The notes beneath the pieces are model-generated. The model was not told where the DNA came from, searched no databases, and saw only the letters and a program-made list of their open reading frames with translations. From contig NZ_QCZK02000041.1 of assembly GCF_003347595.2 (NCBI RefSeq), positions 62,001 through 126,000 of the forward strand: a stretch of DNA of 64,000 nt, given 5' to 3'. Both the position numbers and the translations under genes were made by a program. Positions 1 to 8,943 of the stretch are shown piece by piece (the stretch's first letter is position 1; every line of letters begins with the position of its first letter). The DNA is from Botryobacter ruber (GTDB lineage Bacteria > Bacteroidota > Bacteroidia > Cytophagales > Hymenobacteraceae).

Positions 1-1
1 G

Positions 2-325
2 TCCAGCCTAGACGAGTTTCCGCAGTTCTTTAATGTTTTTTTAGGACATATGTCTATAGTAGGTCCGCGCCCGCACATGTTAAAGCTGAACGAGGAGTAT
101 GCCATGATTGTAGATAAATACATGGTACGGCATTTTATTAAACCCGGCATTACGGGCTTATCGCAGGTCAGGGGCTACCGCGGCGACACCAGCGAAGTCT
201 ACCAGATCCGGGGCAGGGTAAAACTCGACATCTTTTACCTGGAAAACTGGACCTTCCTGCTCGATCTCAAAATAATTTTCTTTACCGTTTATAACATGCT
301 GCGGGGCGACGACAAGGCTTTTTAA
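2..325 (+). CDS. bacterial sugar transferase, 3' part only
   Basis: This is the C-terminal end of a membrane phosphoglycosyl transferase that loads a sugar phosphate onto undecaprenyl phosphate to start exopolysaccharide or O-antigen synthesis. The reading frame is open from the window edge and reads LDEFPQFFNVFLGHMSIVGP, the signature of the catalytic C-terminal domain, followed by KPGITGLSQV and YLENWTFLLDLKIIF. The ATG at 50 is internal (the M of MSIVGPRP), so the true start and the N-terminal membrane part lie upstream of the window. The usual partner genes would also lie upstream. Assignment to this family is firm; the sugar is unknown. Confidence 0.93.
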   Translation, partial: SSLDEFPQFFNVFLGHMSIVGPRPHMLKLNEEYAMIVDKYMVRHFIKPGITGLSQVRGYRGDTSEVYQIRGRVKLDIFYLENWTFLLDLKIIFFTVYNMLRGDDKAF

Positions 326-430
326 AGCCCCCTCTCTCCTGTTAAAACTTCTCTCGTTCCTTCACAATGCCAGGGAGCGTAATTTCCTCCTGCTGCACAA
401 TTCGGCCTTCCCTTTGCGCTTGCAGCAGGT

Positions 431-456
431 GCAGCGGGAATGGTGGCAGCTGCAGC
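431..456 (+). repeat. GCAG dispersed repeat, copy 1
   Basis: Reads GCAGCGGGAATGGTGGCAGC then TGCAGC, followed by AAAT. The ends GCAGC and GCTGC can pair. Best matched by the copy at 60871. Confidence 0.7.
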
Positions 457-479
457 AAATAGTTTATCGCCGAAAAAGT

Positions 480-507
480 CTGCTGCCGCTGTTACCACAG
501 CCTCTGC
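480..507 (-). repeat. GCAG dispersed repeat, copy 2 (inverted)
   Basis: A diverged copy in the opposite orientation to copy 1, about 23 bases away. On the minus strand it reads GCAGAGGCTGTGGTAACAGC followed by GGCAGCAG. Confidence 0.6.
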
Positions 508-606
508 ACATCTTCTCCTGATTCTGCAGCATTAGCTCCCGAAGCCGCCAGCTAAATTTCCTGCATTTGCGCCGATTTTGTAACTTCGCAGGCAAACTCA
601 GAACAC

Positions 607-2094
607 ATGAGCAAAGAAAAACCATCTATACCAAAAGGAACACGCGACTTTGGCCCCGCCGTGGTGGTCAAGCGAAACTATATTTTCAGCGTTATCAAAC
701 GCACTTTTCAGAAATTCGGATACCTGCCCCTCGAAACGCCCGCCATGGAGCAACTGTCGGTACTGACCGGCAAGTACGGGGAAGAAGGCGACCAGCTGAT
801 GTTCAAAATCCTGAATAACGGGCTGCACGAAAAGAAGGAGGCCGAAAAGGAAAAACTGCAGGAGCACTGGAACAAGCTGCTGAGCCAGCCTTACTCAACT
901 CCGGCCATCACCGAACGTGCCCTTCGCTACGACTTAACCGTGCCTTTTGCCCGCTTTGTGGTGATGCACCGCAACGACATTACCTTCCCGTTCAAGCGCT
1001 ACCAGATACAGCCGGTGTGGCGGGCCGACCGTCCGCAGAAGGGGCGCTACCGTGAATTTTACCAGTGCGACGCCGATGTGGTAGGCACTAACTCGCTGCT
1101 GTGCGAGGCGGAGATTGTGCAGATGATCGACGAAGTGCTCACGACCCTGGGCCTGACCGACTTCACGATCAAAATAAACCACCGCGGCATATTAGCTGGC
1201 ATGGCTGAATCCATCGGCGCGAAAGGAAAAGAAGGCGAGATTTGCGTAGCTATCGATAAACTGGATAAAGTTGGTCAAGCAGGCGTGCGTAAGGAATTAC
1301 TAGAAAAAGGTTATTTAGATAGCCGAATTGATCAACTGTTTGAAATATTAAAAGTTTCTGGAACATTTGATGAAAAGCTCCTTTCACTGGCGAATAAAAT
1401 TAAAAGTCCAATTGGTGAAATCGATGATACTTTTGAATTGAATGAACAAAAAATAACAATTAACGATTTAAACAATCCGGATAACATAACAGACTGGAAA
1501 CACAAAAAAGCTATCACTGATTTAAAAGGTGTGGAAACTTACTTGAAAGGGTTTAAATTTAATCACTTTGAAAGATTAGAATTCGATCCAACCTTGGCTA
1601 GGGGCCTCTCCTACTATACCGGATGCATTTTTGAAGTAAAGGTAAACAACGTAAGCATGGGCAGCATCAGTGGTGGCGGCCGCTATGATAACCTGACGGG
1701 CATGTTCGGGCTTCCGGGCGTATCGGGCGTGGGTTTTTCGTTTGGCGTAGACCGCATTTACGATGTGCTGGAAGAGCTGCAGCTGTTCCCGGAAAGCAGC
1801 CAGGTGGGTACGCGGGTGCTGCTGGTGCAGTTCGATAAGGAGTCGGAGTTGTACGCGCTGCCGTTGTTGCAGGCTCTGCGCGATGCAGGCATTTCGGCAG
1901 AGCTTTACCCGGAAGCCACCAAACTGAAAAAGCAGATGAACTACGCCGACCAAAAGAAAATCCCGTTTGTGATTTTGATCGGGTCGGAAGAAATGGCCTC
2001 AGGTAAGCTGAAGCTGCGCAACATGCAGTCGGGCGAGCAGCAGGACATGACCTTGCCGGAAATCATCACGCAGTTACTTACACCAGAAGCCTGA
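607..2094 (+). CDS. hisS: histidine--tRNA ligase
   Basis: Class II aminoacyl-tRNA synthetase that charges tRNA-His in the cytoplasm; 495 residues, somewhat longer than many bacterial HisRS. Visible features are the N-terminal IPKGTRDF, the YDLTVPFARF segment near residue 108, the motif 2 region FKRYQIQPVWRADRP from about residue 129, the HisA-type motif ARGLSYYTG near residue 331 and a C-terminal anticodon-binding domain from about residue 400. The stop overlaps the hutH start by one base (TGATG), so the two genes are probably co-transcribed. Odd: bases about 1230-1600 are strongly AT-rich compared with the rest of the gene, with a different codon style, covering the insertion region between motif 2 and the HisA motifs. 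Confidence 0.97.
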   Translation: MSKEKPSIPKGTRDFGPAVVVKRNYIFSVIKRTFQKFGYLPLETPAMEQLSVLTGKYGEEGDQLMFKILNNGLHEKKEAEKEKLQEHWNKLLSQPYSTPAITERALRYDLTVPFARFVVMHRNDITFPFKRYQIQPVWRADRPQKGRYREFYQCDADVVGTNSLLCEAEIVQMIDEVLTTLGLTDFTIKINHRGILAGMAESIGAKGKEGEICVAIDKLDKVGQAGVRKELLEKGYLDSRIDQLFEILKVSGTFDEKLLSLANKIKSPIGEIDDTFELNEQKITINDLNNPDNITDWKHKKAITDLKGVETYLKGFKFNHFERLEFDPTLARGLSYYTGCIFEVKVNNVSMGSISGGGRYDNLTGMFGLPGVSGVGFSFGVDRIYDVLEELQLFPESSQVGTRVLLVQFDKESELYALPLLQALRDAGISAELYPEATKLKKQMNYADQKKIPFVILIGSEEMASGKLKLRNMQSGEQQDMTLPEIITQLLTPEA

Positions 2095-3584
2095 TGAGCA
2101 CGGTACACAGCATTTCCGCAGATCACCTGAGCCTGGAGCAGCTGGAAACTATTATCAGCCAGAAATATAGCCTCGCGCTTTCGCCGGAGGCCGAAGACCG
2201 GATTGTGCGCTGCCATGTGTACCTGCACCAGAAACTAAAAGGGACCCACACCAACCTGTACGGCATCAACACCGGGTTTGGGGCGCTGTACGATACTAAA
2301 ATTTCAGACAAAGACCTGGAGTTGCTGCAGCTCAACCTCCTCAAGTCGCATGCCTGCGGTACCGGCGGCGAGGTGCCGGCAGAAATAATAAAACTCATGC
2401 TGCTGCTGAAGGTACAGGCGCTGGCATACGGCCATAGCGGTGTGCAGCTGAAAACCGTGAAGCGGCTGGTCGATTTTTATAACCGCGATGTTTACCCGGT
2501 GGTGTACCAGCTTGGTTCGCTGGGCGCCAGCGGCGACCTGGTGCCGCTCGCACACCTGAGCCTCCCGCTGCTGGGCCTGGGCGAAGTGTATTTCCAGGAT
2601 TTTAAGCTCGACAGCAAACACGTGCTGGAAATGTTCGGCTGGGAGCCTGTCAAGCTGATGGCAAAAGAAGGACTGGCCCTGCTCAATGGCACGCAGTTCA
2701 TGACCGCCTATGGCACCTGGAGCCTGCTGAAAGCCCGTAAACTGGTAAAGCTGGCGGATGTGATCGGGGCGTTGTCGCTGGAGGCTTTCGACGGACGTTT
2801 GGAGCCTTTCAGTCCGCAGCTGCACCGTGTGCGGCCGCACCACGGCCATACCGAAACCGCCACCACCATCAGCAACCTGCTGGCAGGAAGTGAACTGATT
2901 TCCCGGGAAAAAACGCATTTGCAGGACCCTTACTCCTTCCGGTGCATACCGCAGGTGCATGGCGCCACGAAAGACGCGTTAACTTATGCCCTGGCAGCTT
3001 TTACAACAGAACTCAACGCCGTTACCGACAACCCGGTTATTTTTCCGGAGGAAGACGAGATAATTACAGGCGGTAATTTTCATGGGCAACCGCTGGCCCT
3101 GGCCCTCGATTTCCTGGCGATTGCCCTGGCGGAGCTCGGCAGTATTTCGGAGCGGCGCACGTTCCAGCTTATTTCCGGCGCCCGCGGGCTTCCCCGCTTC
3201 CTGGTAGCGGAACCGGGCCTGAATTCCGGGTTTATGATCAGCCAGTACACGGCCGCTTCTATCGTAAGCCAGAATAAGCAGCTCTGCACCCCTGCATCCG
3301 TCGACACCATACCTTCTTCCAACGGCCAGGAAGACCATGTAAGCATGGGCGCCAATGCCGCCACCAAACTCTACAAAGTGGTGCAGAACGTGGAACGGCT
3401 GCTGGCCATCGAGCTCATGAATGCGGTGCAGGCGCTGGAATTCCGCCGTCCGGCTAAAACCTCCCTGCAACTGGAGCAGCTGGTGGCGGCGTTTCGGAAA
3501 AATGTGCCCTTTGTTGCTGCAGACCGGGAACTGCACCAGGACCTGAAAACAAGCATCCGGTTTCTGAATGAGTATACGCTGTAG
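2094..3584 (+). CDS. hutH: histidine ammonia-lyase
   Basis: Converts L-histidine to urocanate and ammonia, the first step of histidine breakdown. The 496 residues match the usual length. The cofactor-forming tripeptide Ala-Ser-Gly lies in GSLGASGDLVPLAHL (about residues 145-147) and cyclises into the MIO electrophile. YGINTGFGAL near residue 56 and the SHACGTG segment, with the Ser-His pair typical of histidine rather than tyrosine lyases, support the substrate. It starts in a one-base overlap with hisS; no other hut genes are seen here, so urocanase and the rest must be elsewhere. The pairing of a histidine-charging and a histidine-degrading enzyme is unusual. Confidence 0.95.
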   Translation: MSTVHSISADHLSLEQLETIISQKYSLALSPEAEDRIVRCHVYLHQKLKGTHTNLYGINTGFGALYDTKISDKDLELLQLNLLKSHACGTGGEVPAEIIKLMLLLKVQALAYGHSGVQLKTVKRLVDFYNRDVYPVVYQLGSLGASGDLVPLAHLSLPLLGLGEVYFQDFKLDSKHVLEMFGWEPVKLMAKEGLALLNGTQFMTAYGTWSLLKARKLVKLADVIGALSLEAFDGRLEPFSPQLHRVRPHHGHTETATTISNLLAGSELISREKTHLQDPYSFRCIPQVHGATKDALTYALAAFTTELNAVTDNPVIFPEEDEIITGGNFHGQPLALALDFLAIALAELGSISERRTFQLISGARGLPRFLVAEPGLNSGFMISQYTAASIVSQNKQLCTPASVDTIPSSNGQEDHVSMGANAATKLYKVVQNVERLLAIELMNAVQALEFRRPAKTSLQLEQLVAAFRKNVPFVAADRELHQDLKTSIRFLNEYTL

Positions 3585-3612
3585 CTGACACTGTTATAAA
3601 TACTACCATTGG

Positions 3613-3634
3613 CTTTCCTGCGTTTGCAGGAAAG
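3613..3634. terminator. hairpin downstream of hutH
   Basis: Perfect 9-bp stem CTTTCCTGC / GCAGGAAAG with a GTTT loop, 29 bases after the hutH stop. No T-tract follows, so it may be a repeat end rather than an intrinsic terminator. A smaller stem CTCCT/AGGAG follows at 3642-3656. Confidence 0.4.
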
Positions 3635-3651
3635 AGGCATGCTCCTGCATG

Positions 3652-3684
3652 AGGAGGTGCAGTGGCTGTGGTGGCAGCTGCAGA
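3652..3684 (+). repeat. GCAG dispersed repeat, copy 3
   Basis: Near-consensus copy: GAGGTGCAGTGGCTGTGGTG then GCAGCTGCAG and an AAAA tail. It lies between hutH and the next gene. Confidence 0.75.
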
Positions 3685-3758
3685 AAACCTTTTGGCACCC
3701 AAAAATGGCAGGCTGAAGAAAGTTTCTGCCTGGCGGGAGTTGCAATCCGGCTTCCGTC

Positions 3759-5201
3759 ATGTTTATCAAACCAACTAAACAAGTAATTTTGAAGTACCTC
3801 CTGATCCTGTTTCCGCTCCTTTACCAAACAGCAGCTCTGGCGCAGGACACCCCGCCGCGGTGTTTTAAAGCCTATGACGCGCCTGTGGGAGGTAACGAGG
3901 TAAGCGTGTTTTGTGTAGGGCAGCAGGTGTACTTCCGGGACTGTGCCGGCATAGATGCCGACAAGGAATACTACGACTACGACAGCAGCAACGGCCTCGA
4001 CTTTAACACGCCCGAAGCCAGGGCAAAATCATTTACCTTTACCCGTCCCGGCACCTACACTGTTACCCAATTCGGTAACCTGGATGGCGAAAACGCCACC
4101 TACGCGCGCCAGTTTGTAGTAAAGGCCATAGCCGCACCTGCTTTTACAGCTGAAGTTTGCTCTGGTCAAACGGTAAAGGTTACGGTTACCGACCAGACCT
4201 ATGCACGCTACAGCCTTTCCTTTGGCGACGGCACATCTGCGGTCGAGATAACATCCGGGCAGGAAACGCCTCACACCTACGCAATCAACGGCACCTACAC
4301 CCTTACCCTGACCGGCAGGCATAATCAGGCTAACTGCGAAACAACTCCCGCAACGAAATCCATTACAACGCTTCCGGCTTTACCCGAACCGCAACTCGCA
4401 GAGCTGACGCTGGTAAGCAAAGGAACCACCGACGGAGTTGCTCAATTTGTGTTTAACCAGCTTGATCCGAACTTTACCTATTTCCTGGAAGAAATCAGCA
4501 GCAGCCAGGCGCTAATCTCCAGTGAGCCTGTCCAGGGTGTGCAGCAGGCAGGAACCATGACACTGACCAAGCAGCATCTAAACACGAACCAACCCCGCTG
4601 CTACCGTATCCGTGCTACCGATGCCTGCGGAACCGAACAAGTCAGCCCAACGGTGTGTACTGTTGTTCTCACGGCTTCAGCACTTGCTGAAGAACAGATT
4701 CTGTTAGAATGGTTAACGGCAGTTGGTGCACCAGGTAGTGCCAATCAGTTTATAGTGGAAGTGCTCGGCCTGCAAAACAATGTCATTTCAACAATTCCCG
4801 TTACCGGCAATACCTACACCCATAACCCTGCTGCTCTAAACGAACCTGTTCTGCGCTACCGCATCAAAGCCACCTCCGGCAACGGGAATTACGTATCTTA
4901 TTCAAATACCGAAGTGGTGCCGCAACCTGTGCGGCTGTATGTCCCCAGTGGCTTCACGCCAAACGGCGACGGACTGAACGACGTTTTTGAAGTAAAAGGG
5001 AAATTCTACCAGGATTTCAGTATCCGGATTTACAACCACCTGGGCCAGGTGGTATACACTTCTGCCGATGCCACAACAGGCTGGGACGGAACCTACCGGG
5101 GAAAACCCTTACCGCAAGCCGCCTACGTGTACGAAATAAACGTAAAAGCAGCAGACGGCACCTCCCGTACACGCACAGGAACAGTTACGTTAATTAGATA
5201 A
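3759..5201 (+). CDS. secreted PKD-domain protein with T9SS type B (CHU) sorting domain
   Basis: Predicted surface or secreted protein of 480 residues. It has a signal peptide ending near TAALAQ (residues 1-28), a PKD-like beta domain around residues 125-190 (LSFGDGTS, then TYTLTLTG), a middle beta-rich region with paired cysteines, and a C-terminal gliding-motility-type domain from about residue 390 (VPSGFTPNGDGLNDVFEVKG). That last domain directs export and anchoring by the type IX secretion system in Bacteroidota. The middle contains no recognisable enzyme, so the role (adhesion, matrix or binding) is unknown. It stands alone between repeat-bearing gaps. Confidence 0.88.
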   Translation: MFIKPTKQVILKYLLILFPLLYQTAALAQDTPPRCFKAYDAPVGGNEVSVFCVGQQVYFRDCAGIDADKEYYDYDSSNGLDFNTPEARAKSFTFTRPGTYTVTQFGNLDGENATYARQFVVKAIAAPAFTAEVCSGQTVKVTVTDQTYARYSLSFGDGTSAVEITSGQETPHTYAINGTYTLTLTGRHNQANCETTPATKSITTLPALPEPQLAELTLVSKGTTDGVAQFVFNQLDPNFTYFLEEISSSQALISSEPVQGVQQAGTMTLTKQHLNTNQPRCYRIRATDACGTEQVSPTVCTVVLTASALAEEQILLEWLTAVGAPGSANQFIVEVLGLQNNVISTIPVTGNTYTHNPAALNEPVLRYRIKATSGNGNYVSYSNTEVVPQPVRLYVPSGFTPNGDGLNDVFEVKGKFYQDFSIRIYNHLGQVVYTSADATTGWDGTYRGKPLPQAAYVYEINVKAADGTSRTRTGTVTLIR

Positions 5202-5221
5202 GGCATTTTGGTGCCATTTTG

Positions 5222-5229
5222 TATATTTG
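5222..5229 (+). promoter_or_regulatory. candidate -7 promoter element of ybaB
   Basis: TATATTTG matches the Bacteroidota -7 consensus TAnnTTTG exactly, with TTTG at 5207-5210 upstream and the ybaB start about 55 bases downstream. Confidence 0.5.
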
Positions 5230-5283
5230 TTTCACAAAACAGGCTGTTGCCAAAAAACAGCCTTACATAAAACTATAGAAATC

Positions 5284-5619
5284 ATGTTCGACATGTATGG
5301 AATGCTGGGCAAAATGAAAGAAGTCCAGGCAAAAATGAAGGAAGCGCAGGATAACCTGCAGCATATAACCGTTACCGCGGAGTCAGGTGCAGGACTGGTA
5401 AAGGCAACTGTAAACGGGCAGCGTAAATTGTTAAAAATAGAAATAGACGACTCTATTCTCAATACCAACGACCGCGACATGGTAAACGACCTGGTAGTGG
5501 CTGCCGTGAACAACGCGATGGAAAAAGCCGGCGAAAGAGCCCAGGAAGAAATGAAAAAACAAACGGAAGGCCTGCTTCCAAACATCCCCGGATTAGATTT
5601 AGGAAACTTTGGCCTATAA
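5284..5619 (+). CDS. YbaB/EbfC family nucleoid-associated protein
   Basis: Small DNA-binding protein that coats the nucleoid and is often linked to recombination genes. The start at 5284 gives MFDMYGMLGKMKEVQAKMKE and 111 residues, the normal length; the longer frame from 5227 adds an unlikely Cys/Gln-rich leader overlapping the promoter. The family pattern is clear: an amphipathic N-terminal helix, the VTAESGAGLVKATVNGQ strand region, then DLVVAAVNNAMEKA. Its stop overlaps the TTG start of the glycosyltransferase by 11 bases, suggesting translational coupling. Confidence 0.93.
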   Translation: MFDMYGMLGKMKEVQAKMKEAQDNLQHITVTAESGAGLVKATVNGQRKLLKIEIDDSILNTNDRDMVNDLVVAAVNNAMEKAGERAQEEMKKQTEGLLPNIPGLDLGNFGL

Positions 5620-6631
5620 TACCCGGCACACAGCCATTGTTATTCTTAACTGGAACGGCCTGCGTTTTCTGCAGGAGTTCCTCCCCTTGGTAGTAGCGCA
5701 TAGTACCGGCTGCGAGGTGATCGTGGCCGACAATGCCTCTACCGATACCTCGGTACAATTCCTGCAGGAGCATTTCCCGACTGTGCGCATTATTCGGCAC
5801 GAAACAAATTTAGGCTTCTGCGAGGGCTATAACCAGGCCCTGAAACAGGTGGAAGCTACCTATTATGTGCTGCTAAATTCGGATGTGGCAGTCACACCAA
5901 ACTGGATCGGGCCTGTCGTAAGCCTGATGGATGCCGACCGCCGGATTGCTGTCAGTCAGCCTAAAATAAAGGCTCAACTCCAACCCGACTTATTCGAATA
6001 CGCTGGTGCGGCCGGTGGCCTGCTCGATTCGTTGGGTTACCCCTATTGCCGCGGCCGCCTGTTCGAGCACATCGAAAAAGACACAGGGCAGTACAATGAT
6101 ATTAAAGAAGTTTTCTGGGCCACGGGCGCCTGCATGTTCGTCCGGGCTTCTGTGTATCATGCCTTGGGCGGACTGGAGCCTGCTTTTTTTGCGCACATGG
6201 AAGAGATAGATTTTTGCTGGCGCGCTAAAAATGCCGGGTATAAAATAATGTATAACGGCCACAGCCAGGTGTATCATGTGGGTGGCGGTACGCTGCACAA
6301 GTCCAACCCCCGTAAAACGTACCTGAATTTCCGGAACGGTCTGGCCCTGCTTTATAAAAACCTGCCCGGCTCACAGCTGGTGGCAACGCTGGTAACGCGG
6401 GTGCTGCTGGATTGGTTAGCGGCAGGACGTATGCTGGCATATGGGCAGACAAAAGATGCGCAGGCCGTGCTCAATGCACACGTCGACCTGATCCGAAACG
6501 GGCGCTACTGGCACCGGCGCAGAAAAGCGCAGCTTCACAAAGGCACTTTCCCCGATATGGTGGGCGTATTTAAAGGCAGTATTGTATGGGAATATTTTAT
6601 CCGGCGGAAAAAATCTGTTCAGGAACTATAG
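5609..6631 (+). CDS. family 2 glycosyltransferase
   Basis: Inverting GT-A glycosyltransferase of the rhamnosyltransferase-like group, 340 residues, probably adding a sugar to a surface polysaccharide. The N-terminus IVILNWNGLRFLQEF and VIVADNASTD bind the nucleotide; LLNSDVAVTP holds the NSD variant of the DxD metal motif near residue 92. EEIDFCWRAKNAGYKI near residue 195 is the usual acceptor-side ED/W motif. The TTG start used here overlaps ybaB by 11 bases; no nearby ATG gives a complete N-terminus. The stop overlaps the convergent pspC-like gene by 6 bases. Sugar and acceptor are unknown. Confidence 0.9.
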   Translation: MAYNTRHTAIVILNWNGLRFLQEFLPLVVAHSTGCEVIVADNASTDTSVQFLQEHFPTVRIIRHETNLGFCEGYNQALKQVEATYYVLLNSDVAVTPNWIGPVVSLMDADRRIAVSQPKIKAQLQPDLFEYAGAAGGLLDSLGYPYCRGRLFEHIEKDTGQYNDIKEVFWATGACMFVRASVYHALGGLEPAFFAHMEEIDFCWRAKNAGYKIMYNGHSQVYHVGGGTLHKSNPRKTYLNFRNGLALLYKNLPGSQLVATLVTRVLLDWLAAGRMLAYGQTKDAQAVLNAHVDLIRNGRYWHRRRKAQLHKGTFPDMVGVFKGSIVWEYFIRRKKSVQEL

Positions 6632-6844
6632 ATCCCAGATCGTGCTGCGCTCCCGTCTGAAATGTTTCTGCACATTCATCCAAAAAGCAAGCATCAGGTA
6701 TATTAAAACCGGCGATCCGAACGTTAGGAAGGACAAATAAATAAAGGATAAACGGATACTGCCGGAAGCAATTCCAAACTTTTCACCGAGCATGGTGCAG
6801 ACACCAAACGCCTGAGACTGAATAAAAAACTGGAGCTGTTTCAT
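6626..6844 (-). CDS. PspC domain membrane protein
   Basis: A 72-residue protein with the PspC layout: a short cytoplasmic N-terminus with GVCTMLGEKFGI, then hydrophobic stretches RLSFIYLSFLTFGSPVLIYL, and a basic C-terminal tail. PspC proteins take part in envelope stress responses (phage-shock type). No pspA neighbour is present. It is convergent with, and overlaps by 6 bases, the glycosyltransferase gene. Confidence 0.85.
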   Translation of the reverse strand: MKQLQFFIQSQAFGVCTMLGEKFGIASGSIRLSFIYLSFLTFGSPVLIYLMLAFWMNVQKHFRRERSTIWDL

Positions 6845-6976
6845 CTTGTACTTCTAATTTAACTTTAAAAATATCCGTTTTCCCGCTTACTTCAAAATTT
6901 TAAATAAAAAAGCCACACCACTACACGTAAAAAGCAACATATTCCTGTATTTTTACGGTTAATTTATAATCCGGAT

Positions 6977-8755
6977 ATGCTCTCTTACAAGAAAGAATTA
7001 TACCCTTTACTTTTACTCCTGCTGGTTACGTTTTGTTTAGGCTCCGCCGGCTGCAGCTCTTCCCGCATGAGCCGCCTGGCAAAAAAACAAAAGGTTCTGG
7101 TTACTCCTAATCCGCTGACTACCAGCGGCGATCAGGTTGAATTCGAATTAAAAGCTACTGTACCTGCCCGGCTTATTCAGGAGAAGTACGCCTACAAACT
7201 TGATATTTATTACGAATACGGTGATCAGCAGCGCGAAGATATTGTCACCTATAACTTCAGGTTTGGCGAGTTTATTTACGAACGCGGTAAGCCCACCATG
7301 ACCCGCCAACTGGCATTTCCGTACAGTCCGAAGAAAAATAATGGGCGGCTGATGGCACAGGGGCGTATCATTAATGCCAAAACAAAGGAAATTAAACACA
7401 CTGCACCGTTACAGGTTGCCACAGGCATTGTTACTACGCCGCAGGCTGTAGTCCGCAACAACACCATTACCTTTATCCCGGATAATTATGACGCGGAAGC
7501 AAAACCTGCCCTGCTGGAATTCTTTTTTGAGCAGGACAAGGCGGAGCTGCGAAACTACGTTGGCTCTAACCTGGACATCCTGAACCAGTACATCCTGGAT
7601 AATGCCGATGCCCAGCACGTAAAAGTATATGCCACCCAGTCACCCGACGAAAAAGATAAAACCCTTGCTGAAGACCGGGCCAAAGCCATTGAAGAATATT
7701 ACCGCGAACGACTGGCCATGCTCGATTATACCGGCAAAAAGGTTAACATCCGGACCAGGTTTACCCGCGATATCCGGGATGTGCTGACCCAGAAAGTACA
7801 GCGTTCGGCTCTGCCGAAAGAGCAGGTAGACGAGTTGCTCAGCATTATTAACCAGGAAACCGATCCGGATAAGCTGGACAAGGCCCTGCAGAAAGCGGAA
7901 GCCTACAACTACCTGCAGTTGTACATCTATCCCAGCATGCGTGCTGCCACCGTGGAAATTAACTACCAGCTAAACCGCCGCTCCGACTATGAAATTTACC
8001 TGCTGGCCAAACGTATTGCGCAGCAAAAAGTTAAAGCTGATGAACTGACGGAAGACGAGCTGCACTATGCCGCCACCCTCACGCCGTTGCTGGCCGAAAA
8101 AAGGGAACTGTACGAAGCCGCCGTAAAATCGACAAATAAATGGCCTGCCTATTATAACCTCGGTACCGTGTATATCGAAATGGCCCAGAAAGAGTACCGC
8201 CCGGCCGTAAAGCTGGCGCTGCTGAAAAAAGCCATTCATAACCTGACCTTTGCAGGCTACCGCAACCCCAGTTCTTCTGTTTTCTACAGCCTTGCCAGCG
8301 CCTACCACCTGAGCAACCAGAAACAGGAAGCCCTCGAAAATTATAAATATGCCATCAAACTGGGCGGCAAGGAAGAAGTGCTGAACAAAATTTTTGCAGA
8401 CAAGGCCGCCCTCGAAATTGAAATGGGCCTTTATAACGAAGCCATCGAAAGCCTCCGTTATGCCGGCGATAACTACCAGACCAACATGAACATGGGCCTG
8501 ATTTACATGCTGAAAGAAAATTACGAAGGAGCTGCCCGTTACTACAACCGCGCCCTTACCCATAAACCCGAAGATGCACATGCCAATTACAGTATGGCAG
8601 TGGTAGGCGCCCGAAGCAATAACGAGCAAATGCTGACGGAGCACCTGCGCAAGGCGGTAAAAAGTGACCCGGAACTTATCCGGAAAGCAGTAGAGGATAT
8701 CGAATTCAGGGCGTGGCACAGGAAACCATCCTTTGAGGAGGCGCTGCTCCGGTAA
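6977..8755 (+). CDS. TPR-repeat outer-membrane lipoprotein
   Basis: A 592-residue lipoprotein: signal peptide with lipobox SAGC (Cys26), then a beta-rich N-terminal domain of a type common in Bacteroidota, an OmpA-like stretch (FFFEQDKAELRNYVGSNLDI near residues 180-200, LAEDRAKAIEEYY near 235), and tetratricopeptide repeats from about residue 395 to the end (YYNLGTVYIEMAQ, VFYSLASAYHLSNQ, NMGLIYMLKENY). It is probably a periplasm-facing scaffold; a peptidoglycan-binding role is possible but the OmpA motif is partial. Monocistronic. Confidence 0.75.
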   Translation: MLSYKKELYPLLLLLLVTFCLGSAGCSSSRMSRLAKKQKVLVTPNPLTTSGDQVEFELKATVPARLIQEKYAYKLDIYYEYGDQQREDIVTYNFRFGEFIYERGKPTMTRQLAFPYSPKKNNGRLMAQGRIINAKTKEIKHTAPLQVATGIVTTPQAVVRNNTITFIPDNYDAEAKPALLEFFFEQDKAELRNYVGSNLDILNQYILDNADAQHVKVYATQSPDEKDKTLAEDRAKAIEEYYRERLAMLDYTGKKVNIRTRFTRDIRDVLTQKVQRSALPKEQVDELLSIINQETDPDKLDKALQKAEAYNYLQLYIYPSMRAATVEINYQLNRRSDYEIYLLAKRIAQQKVKADELTEDELHYAATLTPLLAEKRELYEAAVKSTNKWPAYYNLGTVYIEMAQKEYRPAVKLALLKKAIHNLTFAGYRNPSSSVFYSLASAYHLSNQKQEALENYKYAIKLGGKEEVLNKIFADKAALEIEMGLYNEAIESLRYAGDNYQTNMNMGLIYMLKENYEGAARYYNRALTHKPEDAHANYSMAVVGARSNNEQMLTEHLRKAVKSDPELIRKAVEDIEFRAWHRKPSFEEALLR

Positions 8756-8943
8756 AGGCAGCACATAGCCGGGTGAAGCTAAATTTTTCTGTTGATGCCT
8801 TCTTTAAGGCAAGGGTGAAACGAATAAAAAAGCCCTGGCCAGCAGTTGTTCCCCCTCCTGAAAAGTATAAATAGCAGGAAGCCATTGTAAATTGCCCGAG
8901 TTATTTTAATTTTACCTGCAGAACAGAGAAATTAACATCATAT

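Larger units (their letters stand above)
326..606. other. intergenic region upstream of hisS
   Basis: This 281-base gap has no gene. It carries two copies of the dispersed GCAG repeat in opposite orientation (431-456 and 480-507). A possible promoter for hisS lies just before its start: TTTG at 566 and TAACTTCG at 581-588, one base away from the Bacteroidota -7 motif TAnnTTTG. Confidence 0.5.
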
